64,000 nucleotides of DNA from Persicobacter diffluens (lineage in GTDB: Bacteria > Bacteroidota > Bacteroidia > Cytophagales > Cyclobacteriaceae). How positions within the stretch are numbered: the stretch's first letter is position 1; every line of letters begins with the position of its first letter. The position numbers and the translations under genes are program-made. Shown piece after piece: positions 17,174-25,858 of the stretch. The DNA lies in the NCBI RefSeq assembly GCF_036244895.1, contig NZ_BQKE01000001.1:1054001-1118000 (forward strand), read 5' to 3'. The notes under the pieces are model-generated. The model was not told the origin of the DNA and did no database searches. It saw nothing but the letters and a program-made list of their open reading frames with translations.

Positions 17174-19098
17174 GGTATTGGTTTATCATCGGTTTTTGCA
17201 TTATCAGCCATTGGTCCCGAGCGCAGTTGGGTCCCATCGCTGCCGTTTTGAATCATTTGCAACAGCAGGAGGTTCAAGCCATGGATGTGGACCGATTGGA
17301 AATGGACTTGGAGGCTTTACTTCATGAGCCCTTGATGGTGAATCAGCAGCCGGTAGATTTATCAGGATTGTTTTGGTTAGATGATTTTCAGCAAAGGGCC
17401 TTGGCGAATTATCTGGAACATTTTTCACCGGTTTTTGAACCTTATGAACTTCAATATCTACAAGGCTGGGACCAATCCCTTGCGAAGCTCACGGCCCCTT
17501 TTTTGGATTTTAGTTTTCGTAAAAAATCGAAGCCCAAAGGGAGAAGGCAACAGTACCTGTTGTTGGGCTTTCATCGGGCGTTTTTATGGCCATCTGCTCA
17601 ACAGGAAGATTATTTGGGAACCAATGCCTGGCGTAATTTGAGGTTTAGAGAAAGTCGTGGTCGGGTCCAAATGGGATTTAACGCTCGATTACAAGCTGGG
17701 GAGGCCTGGGTATTTAATCCCCGGAGTAATCAGTATGGGGCCGATTTTTACAGTGGTTATTTGAAGTATGCATGGGGTTCAGGGCAACTGATTGTAGGGG
17801 ATTTTCAATTGCAAGCTGGTCTGGGGCTGGTTTACCATCAGGGATTTTTCTCAGGCAAGGGGACAGATCCTTTATTGGCCTTCAACCGAATGAATACTAG
17901 GTTGAAGGCTATTTCGGGCAGTTTTTCTGCTCAGTTTTTTCGAGGGTTTGCCCTGTCACAGCGGAAGGGCCCACATCAGTGGAAGGCTTTTTACTCTCAA
18001 CGATATCAGGACTTTCGACTGGAGAATGGCCAAATCTCTACGGCCTATGCAAGCGGATATCATCGTAATGAGGCAGAATTGCTGTGGCGGCATAATGTGC
18101 TTGATCGCAATGCCGGTATACTATACACCTATGCGAATAAAGAAAATGGTTTGTATGCCGGAGCCAATGGTTTGTGGAAGCTGCCCTATCAGCTGCGGGA
18201 AAGCGGAAGGATGGTAGGAGGGCATCAGGTGGTTTTTGGGGGCTATGCGGATTATACCAGGGGAATTCACCGAATGGCCATCGCTTCTTCCATGAATAGC
18301 TTAGATGGGCTTGGGCTGAACGCCCTGTGGATGGCCGCCCTGAGTAAAAGGTATAGAACAGGACTTTATTATCGGCATTATGGTTCCTCCTATCAAGAAG
18401 GAACAGGGCAGGGCTTTTCAGAGACAGGTGCCAGAAGGGGCGAGCAAGGGCTGTATTGGGCTAATCGGCTTTACCTTACGGATAAGTGGCGGTTAGATTT
18501 TTACTTTGATCAGTTTTTTATTCGTGCGGGGCAATACCGCATTTCAAAAAGCTTTAAGGGTTATGAGCATTTGGCGGGACTAAGCTATCGACCCAATCGG
18601 CAGCAACAATGGAGTTTTAGGTTTAAAATGGAATCCAAAGCACAGGATTTAAGGGAGGAGGATGTGCGATATTTGTCGTTGCAGGAAGTGAAAAAGTTGA
18701 ATATGGCCGTGATCCATAATGCAAGCTGGAATGAAAAGTGGTCTACTCAAAGCAGGCTGCATTGCTCTAATGCTGGTCAGGAATGGGGCATTTTATGGGT
18801 GCAGGATGTTAAGTATCGCTTGGAGAAATGGCGGTTTTTTGGTCGCCTGGCAATTTTTGATATTGAAGATTGGAATAGCCGCCAGTATGTGTATGAGCAA
18901 AATGTAAGGTTTCAGTTTTCAAGTCCGGTATTTTACCGGAGCGGATTCAGAACTGTTGGCATGGTACAGTGGGTGCCCCATCCTAATTTTACTTTTTGGT
19001 TACATCAGGTGTGGGAACACTATCCTTTGGAAAAGGTGGAGGAGCAATTGGGGTTAAACCGATGGCAATGGCGACTTCAGGCCATGATTCACTGGTAG
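17170..19098 (+). CDS. Helix-hairpin-helix N-domain plus beta-barrel protein
   Basis: The 642-residue protein starts with a signal peptide (residues 1-18, ending SRAQ). Residues about 35-95 form a duplicated helix-hairpin-helix-like region (LEALLHEPLMVNQQPVDLSG ... FLDDFQ-type helices, then the LQYLQGWD segment). The rest is a large beta-barrel-like domain full of Tyr, Trp, Gly and Phe. This architecture is common in Bacteroidota, is usually annotated helix-hairpin-helix or ComEA-like, and is typically next to a PorV-like barrel, as here. Function is unknown; DNA uptake has not been shown. Its last 10 bases overlap the convergent subtilase gene. Confidence 0.7.
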   Translation: MRYWFIIGFCIISHWSRAQLGPIAAVLNHLQQQEVQAMDVDRLEMDLEALLHEPLMVNQQPVDLSGLFWLDDFQQRALANYLEHFSPVFEPYELQYLQGWDQSLAKLTAPFLDFSFRKKSKPKGRRQQYLLLGFHRAFLWPSAQQEDYLGTNAWRNLRFRESRGRVQMGFNARLQAGEAWVFNPRSNQYGADFYSGYLKYAWGSGQLIVGDFQLQAGLGLVYHQGFFSGKGTDPLLAFNRMNTRLKAISGSFSAQFFRGFALSQRKGPHQWKAFYSQRYQDFRLENGQISTAYASGYHRNEAELLWRHNVLDRNAGILYTYANKENGLYAGANGLWKLPYQLRESGRMVGGHQVVFGGYADYTRGIHRMAIASSMNSLDGLGLNALWMAALSKRYRTGLYYRHYGSSYQEGTGQGFSETGARRGEQGLYWANRLYLTDKWRLDFYFDQFFIRAGQYRISKSFKGYEHLAGLSYRPNRQQQWSFRFKMESKAQDLREEDVRYLSLQEVKKLNMAVIHNASWNEKWSTQSRLHCSNAGQEWGILWVQDVKYRLEKWRFFGRLAIFDIEDWNSRQYVYEQNVRFQFSSPVFYRSGFRTVGMVQWVPHPNFTFWLHQVWEHYPLEKVEEQLGLNRWQWRLQAMIHW

Positions 19099-20570
19099 GA
19101 AAGCCAAATTAATTCAATAACTTTTTCTTTAGTAACAATGGTGCTCCTTTTGATGCCTTTGGGCCTCTTGAGCGAAATGCCTTTCTTCTTACCTTTTTTT
19201 ATCACTTGCTGTTCTACTATCCGATCATCTGATTTATGAAAAATCAACACTTCCTCCGCAATAGTGGGGACCTTAGCCAAATCTCCATTGGCTCCCAGTG
19301 ATTCAAAAGGAAATTCAGCCTGCTCTCCCTGACATAATGCTAAAATTCTTCGGCAATTGGGAATGCCAACCCCTACATAGTTATTAGGGGCCTTGTACAG
19401 ATTGGCCGAAGCTTTTATGATGTTTTTGATCTCCTCATGACTCAAATCCGGTTGATACTGCATGATGCAGGCGACTAGTCCGGTGATAATTGGAGCTGAA
19501 AAGGAAGTGCCCGAGGAGGCATAACAAACAACGTCAGGCTTGATATAGGGCAGTATTTTTGGTCCCTGAGCAGAATATTCATATTTGCGGGGAAGGTTAT
19601 AATGACTGGCGCCTACGCTAAAAACACTACGGGCATCTGCCGGGGCAGAGACTACTCTCCAGTCTAATTCATTCCCCTCATTTCCGGCCGAAATAACCAA
19701 AAACATCCCTTTTTGATTCGCCGCAATTTCGGCCGCCCGAGAAATAATGGTCGTTTTTCCATCCATATCGCTGGGGCGATAATTTTCCTCCGCCCGGTCG
19801 TAGCCTCTGGCATAGCCTAAGGAGGAGTTAACCAGTTTCACTCCCAGACTATCCATCCATTCCAATGCGGCAATCCAGTAATCTTCCTCTCCCCGGAATT
19901 CCCGGTCTCCATGGTCGGTACGCGCCAGATAATAATCAGCTCCGGGCGCAAAACCTTTTGGCTGACTTCCTTTTTCAAAAATGCCTGCGGTGCATTCAAA
20001 AACCTCCGTGCCGTGCCAGTCCTGGAAGGTTTCAGGGGATTGGTACAAGTCTTTTTTCCATTTATTGATAAAGTCCCGACCCATTATGACCTGATTGTTG
20101 TCAAATACATGTTTCAGGCTGGGCTTAACATTGGCGTCAATATAGCCGGCATCAATCAGGCCTATCTTTACGCCCCGTCCATCCAAACCTTTATCGGTAA
20201 AAGCTTGTCCTTCCATTTGATTAAAGGCATATTGAGCCTTTTCCCGGGCTAGATTCCGCTCACCGGAGGCGATGACTATTCCGGGGCTGACCGGCACAAT
20301 TTCTTTGATAAAGTCCTCTTGCTGCAAGGAAGAGATTTGACTGGAATCCAAAATTGCGGTAATACCATTGAGCCACTTGGATCGACAAATTTCCTGTACT
20401 TCCCATTTTTTTAGCGCCTGTAAATACTGCTCAGAAAGGGGGTGGTCCAGGTAGGAGGTGGAGTCTTGAAAGGAGAAGTTTTTATCCTGAAAAAAGACCC
20501 AGTATTTGAGTTCCTGAGCCTGACAAGGAATTGTAAATAATAGAAAAAGAAAAAAAGAAAAAAGTCGCAT
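19089..20570 (-). CDS. Secreted subtilisin-family (S8) serine peptidase
   Basis: The 493-residue precursor has a signal peptide (residues 1-18, CQAQ), an inhibitor-like propeptide to about 125, and a catalytic domain with all S8 residues: Asp in VKIGLIDAGYID (about 140), His in DWHGTEV (about 187), the oxyanion Asn in VISAGNEGNE, and Ser in GTSFSAP (about 357). A short basic C-terminal extension of about 90 residues (KKGKKKGISLKRPKG) follows; it lacks an obvious Por sorting domain. It is likely exported to the periplasm or medium. It converges with, and overlaps by ten bases, the helix-hairpin-helix gene. Confidence 0.92.
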   Translation of the reverse strand: MRLFSFFLFLLFTIPCQAQELKYWVFFQDKNFSFQDSTSYLDHPLSEQYLQALKKWEVQEICRSKWLNGITAILDSSQISSLQQEDFIKEIVPVSPGIVIASGERNLAREKAQYAFNQMEGQAFTDKGLDGRGVKIGLIDAGYIDANVKPSLKHVFDNNQVIMGRDFINKWKKDLYQSPETFQDWHGTEVFECTAGIFEKGSQPKGFAPGADYYLARTDHGDREFRGEEDYWIAALEWMDSLGVKLVNSSLGYARGYDRAEENYRPSDMDGKTTIISRAAEIAANQKGMFLVISAGNEGNELDWRVVSAPADARSVFSVGASHYNLPRKYEYSAQGPKILPYIKPDVVCYASSGTSFSAPIITGLVACIMQYQPDLSHEEIKNIIKASANLYKAPNNYVGVGIPNCRRILALCQGEQAEFPFESLGANGDLAKVPTIAEEVLIFHKSDDRIVEQQVIKKGKKKGISLKRPKGIKRSTIVTKEKVIELIWLSYQ

Positions 20571-20685
20571 GCTGAAAAGTGGGCTCTTTTTTATGGCCGG
20601 AAGGCAAATTAAGCAAATATTATTTAACCGTTGAATTTTTTGGTAAATTGAAGCGCTTATTAATTATTGAATCCGGAAACTTAAT

Positions 20686-21975
20686 ATGAAATACGAAACT
20701 ATCGAATCTTCGTTATTTGTGGCGAACAGAAAGCGTCTGGCGAAGATGATGAAGCCTAACTCTCTGGCTGTTTTTAATGCTGCGGACATCATGCCTACCT
20801 CGGCGGATGGCACTATGAAGTTTAAGCAACAATCCGATCTTTTTTATTTGTCGGGCATTGATCAGGAGCAAACCATCCTGGTGGTGTATCCGGATGCCAT
20901 CAATGAAGAGTGGCGTGAAGTCCTTTTCTTGAGAGAAACGAATGAGCATATCGCCATTTGGGAAGGACATAAATATACGAAAGAAGAGGCGACCAAAGCC
21001 TCCGGAATTCAACAGGTGAAGTGGTTGGACGATTTCGAGACCATTTTCCAGATGATGATGGCAGAGGTAGACCATGTCTATCTGAATACTAATGAGCATT
21101 GGAGAGCCGAGGTCGTGGTGCAGACCCGTGATGCCCGTTTTATTAAAGATTGCAAGGAGCGTTACCCTTTACATCAATATGAGCGTGCGCAGCCTTTGTT
21201 GCATCACCTCAGAGCGGTGAAATCACAGCAAGAAATTGATTTGATCGCTCATGCTTGTGAAATTACCAATAAAGGATTCCGACGTCTGTTGCGTTTTGTG
21301 CAGCCGGGAGTAATGGAATATGAGGTGGAGGCCGAGCTGATCCACGAATTTGTAAAGAATCGTTCCGCTGGTTTCGCTTATGAACCCATCATCGCTTCCG
21401 GTTTTAACGCCTGCGTTTTGCATTATTTGGAAAATAACCGCGAGTGTAAGGACGGGGATTTGTTATTGATGGATATTGGTGCTGAGTATGGGAATTATGC
21501 TTCGGACATGACCCGTACCATTCCGGTAAATGGCAGATTTTCTGACCGTCAGCGTGCGGTTTATGATGCGGTATTGCGCGTATTTAAAGGGGCAAATGAA
21601 ATCCTACAGCCGGGCACTAACATTCCTGCTTACCATAAAGAAGTAGGGAAAATGATGGAGTCGGAATTGTTAGCCTTAGGTTTGATTGATAAGACCGATA
21701 TCAAAAATCAGGATCCCGCCTGGCCAGCCTACAAAAAGTATTTCATGCACGGAACCTCCCACCATTTGGGCTTAGATGTGCATGATTATGGAAAGGTCAA
21801 TCGGGAAATTGCCGAAAATATGGTCTTTACCATTGAGCCGGGAATTTATATTCCGGAAGAAAATATGGGCGTGCGCCTGGAGAATGATTTTGTTGTGAAA
21901 GTGGGTGGTAATCTGGACTTGATGCGACAGATACCTATTGAGGCTGAGGAAATTGAAAGTTTGATGAATGCCTAA
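20686..21975 (+). CDS. pepP: Xaa-Pro aminopeptidase (aminopeptidase P family)
   Basis: The 429-residue M24B metallopeptidase removes an N-terminal residue preceding proline. It has the aminopeptidase P N-terminal domain (residues 1-150) and the pita-bread fold with the dinuclear metal ligands: Asp in MDIGAEYG and SDMTRT, His in HGTSHHLGLDVHD, Glu in EPGIYIPEE and Glu in RLENDF. No signal peptide is present, so it is cytosolic. It is a single gene with its own terminator. Confidence 0.93.
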   Translation: MKYETIESSLFVANRKRLAKMMKPNSLAVFNAADIMPTSADGTMKFKQQSDLFYLSGIDQEQTILVVYPDAINEEWREVLFLRETNEHIAIWEGHKYTKEEATKASGIQQVKWLDDFETIFQMMMAEVDHVYLNTNEHWRAEVVVQTRDARFIKDCKERYPLHQYERAQPLLHHLRAVKSQQEIDLIAHACEITNKGFRRLLRFVQPGVMEYEVEAELIHEFVKNRSAGFAYEPIIASGFNACVLHYLENNRECKDGDLLLMDIGAEYGNYASDMTRTIPVNGRFSDRQRAVYDAVLRVFKGANEILQPGTNIPAYHKEVGKMMESELLALGLIDKTDIKNQDPAWPAYKKYFMHGTSHHLGLDVHDYGKVNREIAENMVFTIEPGIYIPEENMGVRLENDFVVKVGGNLDLMRQIPIEAEEIESLMNA

Positions 21976-21990
21976 GCGCATATTGATCAT

Positions 21991-22025
21991 AAAAAAAGCC
22001 TCCTTGTCTAGCAGGGAGGCTTTTT
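21991..22025 (+). terminator. Rho-independent terminator after pepP
   Basis: AAAAAGCCTCC and GGGAGGCTTTTT form a strong stem with a 10-base loop and a T-run. Confidence 0.9.
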
Positions 22026-22094
22026 ATTTATTCAGGTAAAATAAATTCATCTTCTGATGCCGATGGAAAGTTAATAGAGGTAAAACCCATCGAC

Positions 22095-22514
22095 ATGAAA
22101 AGATTTTACCTAATACTATTAATCATCCCCTTGCTTTACGCCTGTAAAGATGATGAAGATCCTTCTCCAACCGATCCCGCTGAAGGCACTTATGAGCTTA
22201 CTTCTGTGTCCATCTTTTCAGATGGTTTTTCTCAGGTGTTTGAAGGCGAGCTACTGGAAGCATTAATTGAAGAAAATGAAGGCGTATTCTCCCAAATGAC
22301 GCTGGAAGGGAAGGAACAGCTGGTGATTGACGGGCAGCCCGTGGCTGAGAAATGGATTCGTGATGGAGAGACGGTGCGGATAATATTCGGAGGTAATCAG
22401 GCTGATCTGGTCTTTACCTGGGATGGGGCCAATGAGCTGGTCTGGCAGGCTTCGGAGGAATTTGAAGAGGAAGCGTATATTAGTCAGATGGTATTTACCC
22501 GCATAAATCAATAG
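22095..22514 (+). CDS. Putative lipoprotein, lipocalin-like (139 aa)
   Basis: The signal peptide ends in a lipobox PLLYAC (cysteine 16) followed by KDDEDPSP, an acidic linker typical of Bacteroidota lipoproteins. The remainder (GTYELTSVSIFSDG ... QMVFTRIN) has the beta-rich pattern of small lipocalin-like domains. No partner is adjacent. Function is unknown. Confidence 0.7.
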   Translation: MKRFYLILLIIPLLYACKDDEDPSPTDPAEGTYELTSVSIFSDGFSQVFEGELLEALIEENEGVFSQMTLEGKEQLVIDGQPVAEKWIRDGETVRIIFGGNQADLVFTWDGANELVWQASEEFEEEAYISQMVFTRINQ

Positions 22515-22516
22515 AT

Positions 22517-22555
22517 AAAATAAAAGCGAACCGGTGACCGATTCGCTTTTTATTT
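22517..22555. terminator. Bidirectional terminator between lipoprotein gene and rnc
   Basis: AAAAGCGAA-CGGT/ACCG-TTCGCTTTT is a near-perfect stem with A-rich and T-rich flanks, so it can serve both convergent genes. Confidence 0.85.
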
Positions 22556-23293
22556 TTGAACGAGCTTTTCCAGCGACTTTTCTGCGGCAGATTGTTCTGC
22601 TTTTTTCTTTGAAAGTCCTGTGCCCCGCCCGCAAGGTTCCTCATCAACGAATACCTGGGCAACAAATTCTTTGAAGTGCTTATTGTTCTTGACTTCTTCC
22701 ACCTCGAATCGTACTTCTTTCTTTTGTTGATGTGCCCACTCGATTAACTGGCTTTTATGGTTGGGGTTCACCTGAATGATCTTCTCTAAATCATAATGAG
22801 GGATCAACAGTTTCTTCACCACAAATCGGTGGCAGCGTGCATATCCATGATCTAAATATACTGCTCCTACCAATGCTTCCAGGGCATCTCCATATATGGA
22901 TTTAAAAGCCAGACCGTGTTTATTCCCCTGATTATATTCCACCAGGTTGTTCAGGCCTATCTTTACCGCAATTTGGTTCAGGGTTTCCCTGTTGACCATT
23001 CTTGACCGAATCTCTGTTAAAAATCCTTCATTCTTGAAGGGGTATTTTTTGAATAGAAATTCCGCCACAATGGTGCCCAATACGGCATCTCCAAGGTATT
23101 CTAAGCGCTCGTAGGATTCTTTTAAACCGTTCTTGTTTTCCTTTGCGACACTGGTGTGCTGGGTCACCAAACGGTATAAGTAAAGATTTAAAGGCTTAAG
23201 CCCTACAATCTGACCGATTGAAGACATAAGCCTTTTATCTTTTTTGCTCATTCGAGCACTTAATGTAAAAATCCTTCTTAGAATTCGAATCAC
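22550..23293 (-). CDS. rnc: Ribonuclease III
   Basis: The 247-residue endonuclease cleaves double-stranded RNA in rRNA and mRNA processing. The RNase III signature ERLEYLGDAVLG (about residues 62-73) and the second metal-binding motif GDALEALVGAVYLD (about 135-148) are intact, followed by a double-stranded RNA-binding domain from about 178 (HKSQLIEWAHQ ... GTGLSKKKAEQSAAEK). It follows fabF by nine bases, so acpP-fabF-rnc is probably one operon, a conserved Bacteroidota arrangement. Confidence 0.97.
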   Translation of the reverse strand: MIRILRRIFTLSARMSKKDKRLMSSIGQIVGLKPLNLYLYRLVTQHTSVAKENKNGLKESYERLEYLGDAVLGTIVAEFLFKKYPFKNEGFLTEIRSRMVNRETLNQIAVKIGLNNLVEYNQGNKHGLAFKSIYGDALEALVGAVYLDHGYARCHRFVVKKLLIPHYDLEKIIQVNPNHKSQLIEWAHQQKKEVRFEVEEVKNNKHFKEFVAQVFVDEEPCGRGTGLSKKKAEQSAAEKSLEKLVQK

Positions 23294-23302
23294 AATGAAA
23301 TC

Positions 23303-24556
23303 TTAATCCTCTAATTTTTTGAAAATTACTGAGAAATTATGACCACCGAATCCAAAAGTATTGGACAATGCTGCTCTGATCTCACGCTTCTCTGCTTTGT
23401 TCAGCGTAAGTTTGAATCGCTTGTCAATATTTTCATCTAATTCCGAATTATTGATGGTCGGAGGTACGACGCCCATTTCCATCGCCTTAATGGAAGCAAT
23501 GGCTTCAATCGCCCCTGCAGCACCCAATAAGTGGCCGGTCATAGATTTTGTAGAGCTCACGTTCAAATCATAAGCGTGTTCTCCAAATGTTTTCTCAATA
23601 GCTTTAAGCTCGGCAACATCTCCTAATGGAGTGGAAGTACCGTGAACGTTGACATAATCAATGTCTTCCGGCTTTAAGCCAGAAACCTGAAGTGCCATTT
23701 CCATAACTCTGGCTGCGCCGGTTCCTTCCGGATGCGGGGCAGTCATATGGTGAGCATCTGCAGTAGCGCCACCACCGGTTAATTCACAATAAATCTTTGC
23801 ACCGCGCGCTTTAGCGTGCTCATATTCCTCTAAAACGATCGCACCGGCACCTTCTCCCAATACAAAACCGTCACGATTTTGATCGAATGGGCGGGAAGCC
23901 GAAGCTGGATCATCGTTTCTGGTAGATAATGCTTTCAATGCTCCAAATCCACCAACACCTGCTTCCGTTACGGCTGCTTCAGAACCACCGGCAATGATAA
24001 CATCAGACATTCCACTCTTGATATAGTGGAAAGCATCCAACAAAGCGTTGGTCGCTGATGCACATGCCGAAACTGTACAGAAGTTAGGGCCGCGGAAACC
24101 GTATTTGATAGAGATATGACCAGCTGCGATATCAGCGATCATTTTTGGAATAAAAAATGGATTGAATCTTGGCGTGCCATCACCTTGTGCAAAAGATGTG
24201 ACTTCCTCTTGGAAGGAACGAAGTCCTCCAATTCCGGATGCCCAAATTACTCCTACACGATCCAAATCTAACTTATCAGAAATTAGGTTTGCATCGTTCA
24301 CTGCCTCATCTGTAGAGATCATGGCATACTGAGCGAAGAGGTCCATTTTACGAGCATCCTTTCGAGGGATAAAATCCTCTACCTTTAGTCCTTTAACCTC
24401 ACACGCAAATTGCGTTTTGAATTTTGAGGCGTCGAACTTCGTGATGGGTGCAGCGCCACTGACACCCTCGGCAAGACCGTTCCAGAAATCCTGAACGTTA
24501 TTTCCTAAGGGAGTCAGCGCACCTAAACCCGTGACAACAACTTTTCTTGAAGACAT
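23303..24556 (-). CDS. fabF: 3-oxoacyl-[acyl-carrier-protein] synthase II
   Basis: The 417-residue condensing enzyme elongates acyl-ACP with malonyl-ACP in fatty acid synthesis. The Cys-His-His triad is present: Cys in SACASATNAL (about 165), His in NVHGTSTPLGD (about 305) and His in KSMTGHLLGAAG (about 342). Its length is typical. It lies 21 bases downstream of acpP and is followed by rnc. Confidence 0.98.
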   Translation of the reverse strand: MSSRKVVVTGLGALTPLGNNVQDFWNGLAEGVSGAAPITKFDASKFKTQFACEVKGLKVEDFIPRKDARKMDLFAQYAMISTDEAVNDANLISDKLDLDRVGVIWASGIGGLRSFQEEVTSFAQGDGTPRFNPFFIPKMIADIAAGHISIKYGFRGPNFCTVSACASATNALLDAFHYIKSGMSDVIIAGGSEAAVTEAGVGGFGALKALSTRNDDPASASRPFDQNRDGFVLGEGAGAIVLEEYEHAKARGAKIYCELTGGGATADAHHMTAPHPEGTGAARVMEMALQVSGLKPEDIDYVNVHGTSTPLGDVAELKAIEKTFGEHAYDLNVSSTKSMTGHLLGAAGAIEAIASIKAMEMGVVPPTINNSELDENIDKRFKLTLNKAEKREIRAALSNTFGFGGHNFSVIFKKLED

Positions 24557-24577
24557 AAAAATCTTTAAAAATGCTTA

Positions 24578-24811
24578 TTACTTGTTCTCCTCTAGGTAAG
24601 ACACCGCTTGACCTACAGTAGAAATGTTTTCAGCTTGATCATCTGGAATAGAAACATTGAATTCTTTTTCGAATTCCATGATCAATTCTACAGTATCCAA
24701 TGAGTCAGCTCCTAGATCGTTAGTGAAGCTAGCTTCCAATGTAACTTCCGATTCTTCCACACCGAGTTTCTCTACGATGATCGCTTTTACTTTCTCTGCG
24801 ATTTCAGACAT
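24578..24811 (-). CDS. acpP: Acyl carrier protein
   Basis: The 77-residue acidic protein carries growing fatty acyl chains on phosphopantetheine attached to the serine of the DSL motif (LGADSLDTVEL, Ser about 37). It is the first gene of the acpP-fabF-rnc operon. A plausible promoter lies about 35-65 bases upstream of its start. Confidence 0.98.
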   Translation of the reverse strand: MSEIAEKVKAIIVEKLGVEESEVTLEASFTNDLGADSLDTVELIMEFEKEFNVSIPDDQAENISTVGQAVSYLEENK

Positions 24812-24843
24812 TGTTATAAAAGTTTTGTTGTTTAACTACGGTG

Positions 24844-24875
24844 CAAAGAAATACAATTCGCCCAATAATGTCAAA
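24844..24875 (-). promoter_or_regulatory. Probable acpP promoter
   Basis: Read on the minus strand, TTTG (24875-24872) is followed after 20 bases by TTTCTTTGC (from 24851), close to the Bacteroidota -33 TTTG and -7 TAnnTTTG pattern with one mismatch in the -7 box. The start codon is about 33 bases downstream. The whole 24812-25149 gap holds this and the divergent promoter at 25102; I see nothing else in it. Confidence 0.45.
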
Positions 24876-25101
24876 CGATTTATCACAAAGATATTTTCGG
24901 CTATTATGCGCTATAAAACGGTTCGCGTGTCCTGTTTTTACCTTTAAATGGCTATTTGTCAGTTAATTACGGGTATCGCTTGTTCGGGAAAAGCTTCGAG
25001 AGTTTCCTTTACGGAAAATAAATATATATCAAAAGCAATTAGTAGGGGGTTAAAAATAGATGATGAATTCGTGAAAAAAGGGGGATTGCGTAAAAATTAT
25101 T

Positions 25102-25109
25102 TACTTTTG
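25102..25109 (+). promoter_or_regulatory. Probable -7 box of the IPExxxVDY-family gene
   Basis: TACTTTTG fits TAnnTTTG exactly, about 40 bases before the start codon. A -33 box is not evident. Confidence 0.45.
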
Positions 25110-25149
25110 TGAGAAAGAAATCTTTGGAGCGATCAATTTTTTTGAAGCA

Positions 25150-25578
25150 TTGAAAAAGCGCAGACTTTTAGTAGAGAATAATTACGACTTCCAGTTGATG
25201 GGTATTGTAGCACCCATGCGAGCATACAAAATGGTGTGGTATATCAATCAGGCGATGCGTATCGCTTTTGCTAAGCAAAAGGAATGTACGGTGCATCCTT
25301 TCGGACGGGAACCCATTGATATTTCCTTCTATACCTATGAGGCACCCTACGGTAATTATCGATTTATTGAAAATCGTGCAGTGAAAAGTCCAAAGGGGGA
25401 AATTCATTATCTGATTCCGGAGTTAAAGGAATTTGACTTCCTATTATATGTGCAGGGAGAAATGCACAAAGATTATTTTGAACGGCTGAAGAATGGGCTG
25501 GAGCAGTTATCCATTGTTCATTATTTTAAAATATTTGAAGTAGACCGGATTAAGGCGAAGGAAAACCTGATCTTTTAG
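25150..25578 (+). CDS. IPExxxVDY-family protein
   Basis: The 142-residue protein matches the Bacteroidota IPExxxVDY family, with the signature region appearing here as LIPELKEFDFLLYVQG (about residues 84-99), so the VDY part has diverged to FDF. Members typically lie near acpP-fabF-rnc, as here, and their function is not known. There is no signal peptide. The start is a TTG at 25150: no in-frame ATG or GTG exists back to the upstream stop at 25072, so TTG is the best available start. A strong terminator follows. Confidence 0.75.
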   Translation: MKKRRLLVENNYDFQLMGIVAPMRAYKMVWYINQAMRIAFAKQKECTVHPFGREPIDISFYTYEAPYGNYRFIENRAVKSPKGEIHYLIPELKEFDFLLYVQGEMHKDYFERLKNGLEQLSIVHYFKIFEVDRIKAKENLIF

Positions 25579-25582
25579 AAGC

Positions 25583-25621
25583 AAAAAAAAGCGGATCAGT
25601 GGGAGATTCGCTTTTTTTTTT
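25583..25621 (+). terminator. Terminator after the IPExxxVDY-family gene
   Basis: AAAAAGCGGATC and GATTCGCTTTTT form a stem flanked by A8 and T10 runs. Confidence 0.85.
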
Positions 25622-25630
25622 TGAGGGCTT

Positions 25631-25850
25631 TTATGCCGAATGATTCAAGGTAAAATTCATTGATATAACCCAAGAGCCTACTGTCAGTCTACTATGGTTA
25701 TTTTCCTTGATTATTAATAACCGGAATTTGGGTAATCTGGCGCTCTCCTCCTCGTCTGCTTTCTTGGAAAAAAATGAAATAGGAAAAATCTTACCATTTC
25801 TAATGCTTTGCCTACCTACGTGCATTAAGGTATGTAGTGATTCGGCTTAA
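25631..25850 (+). repeat. Dispersed intergenic element, copy 3 (diverged)
   Basis: It begins with TTATGCCGAATGATTCAAGG and ends with GTGATTCGGCTTAA, 8 bases before the stop codon of the convergent NFACT gene. The middle keeps GGAATTTGGGTA and CTGCTTTCTTGGAAAAAAAT, but the 3' half of the core is degraded. The length (220 bp) is the same as in the better copies. Confidence 0.75.
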
Positions 25851-25858
25851 ACATTCAC

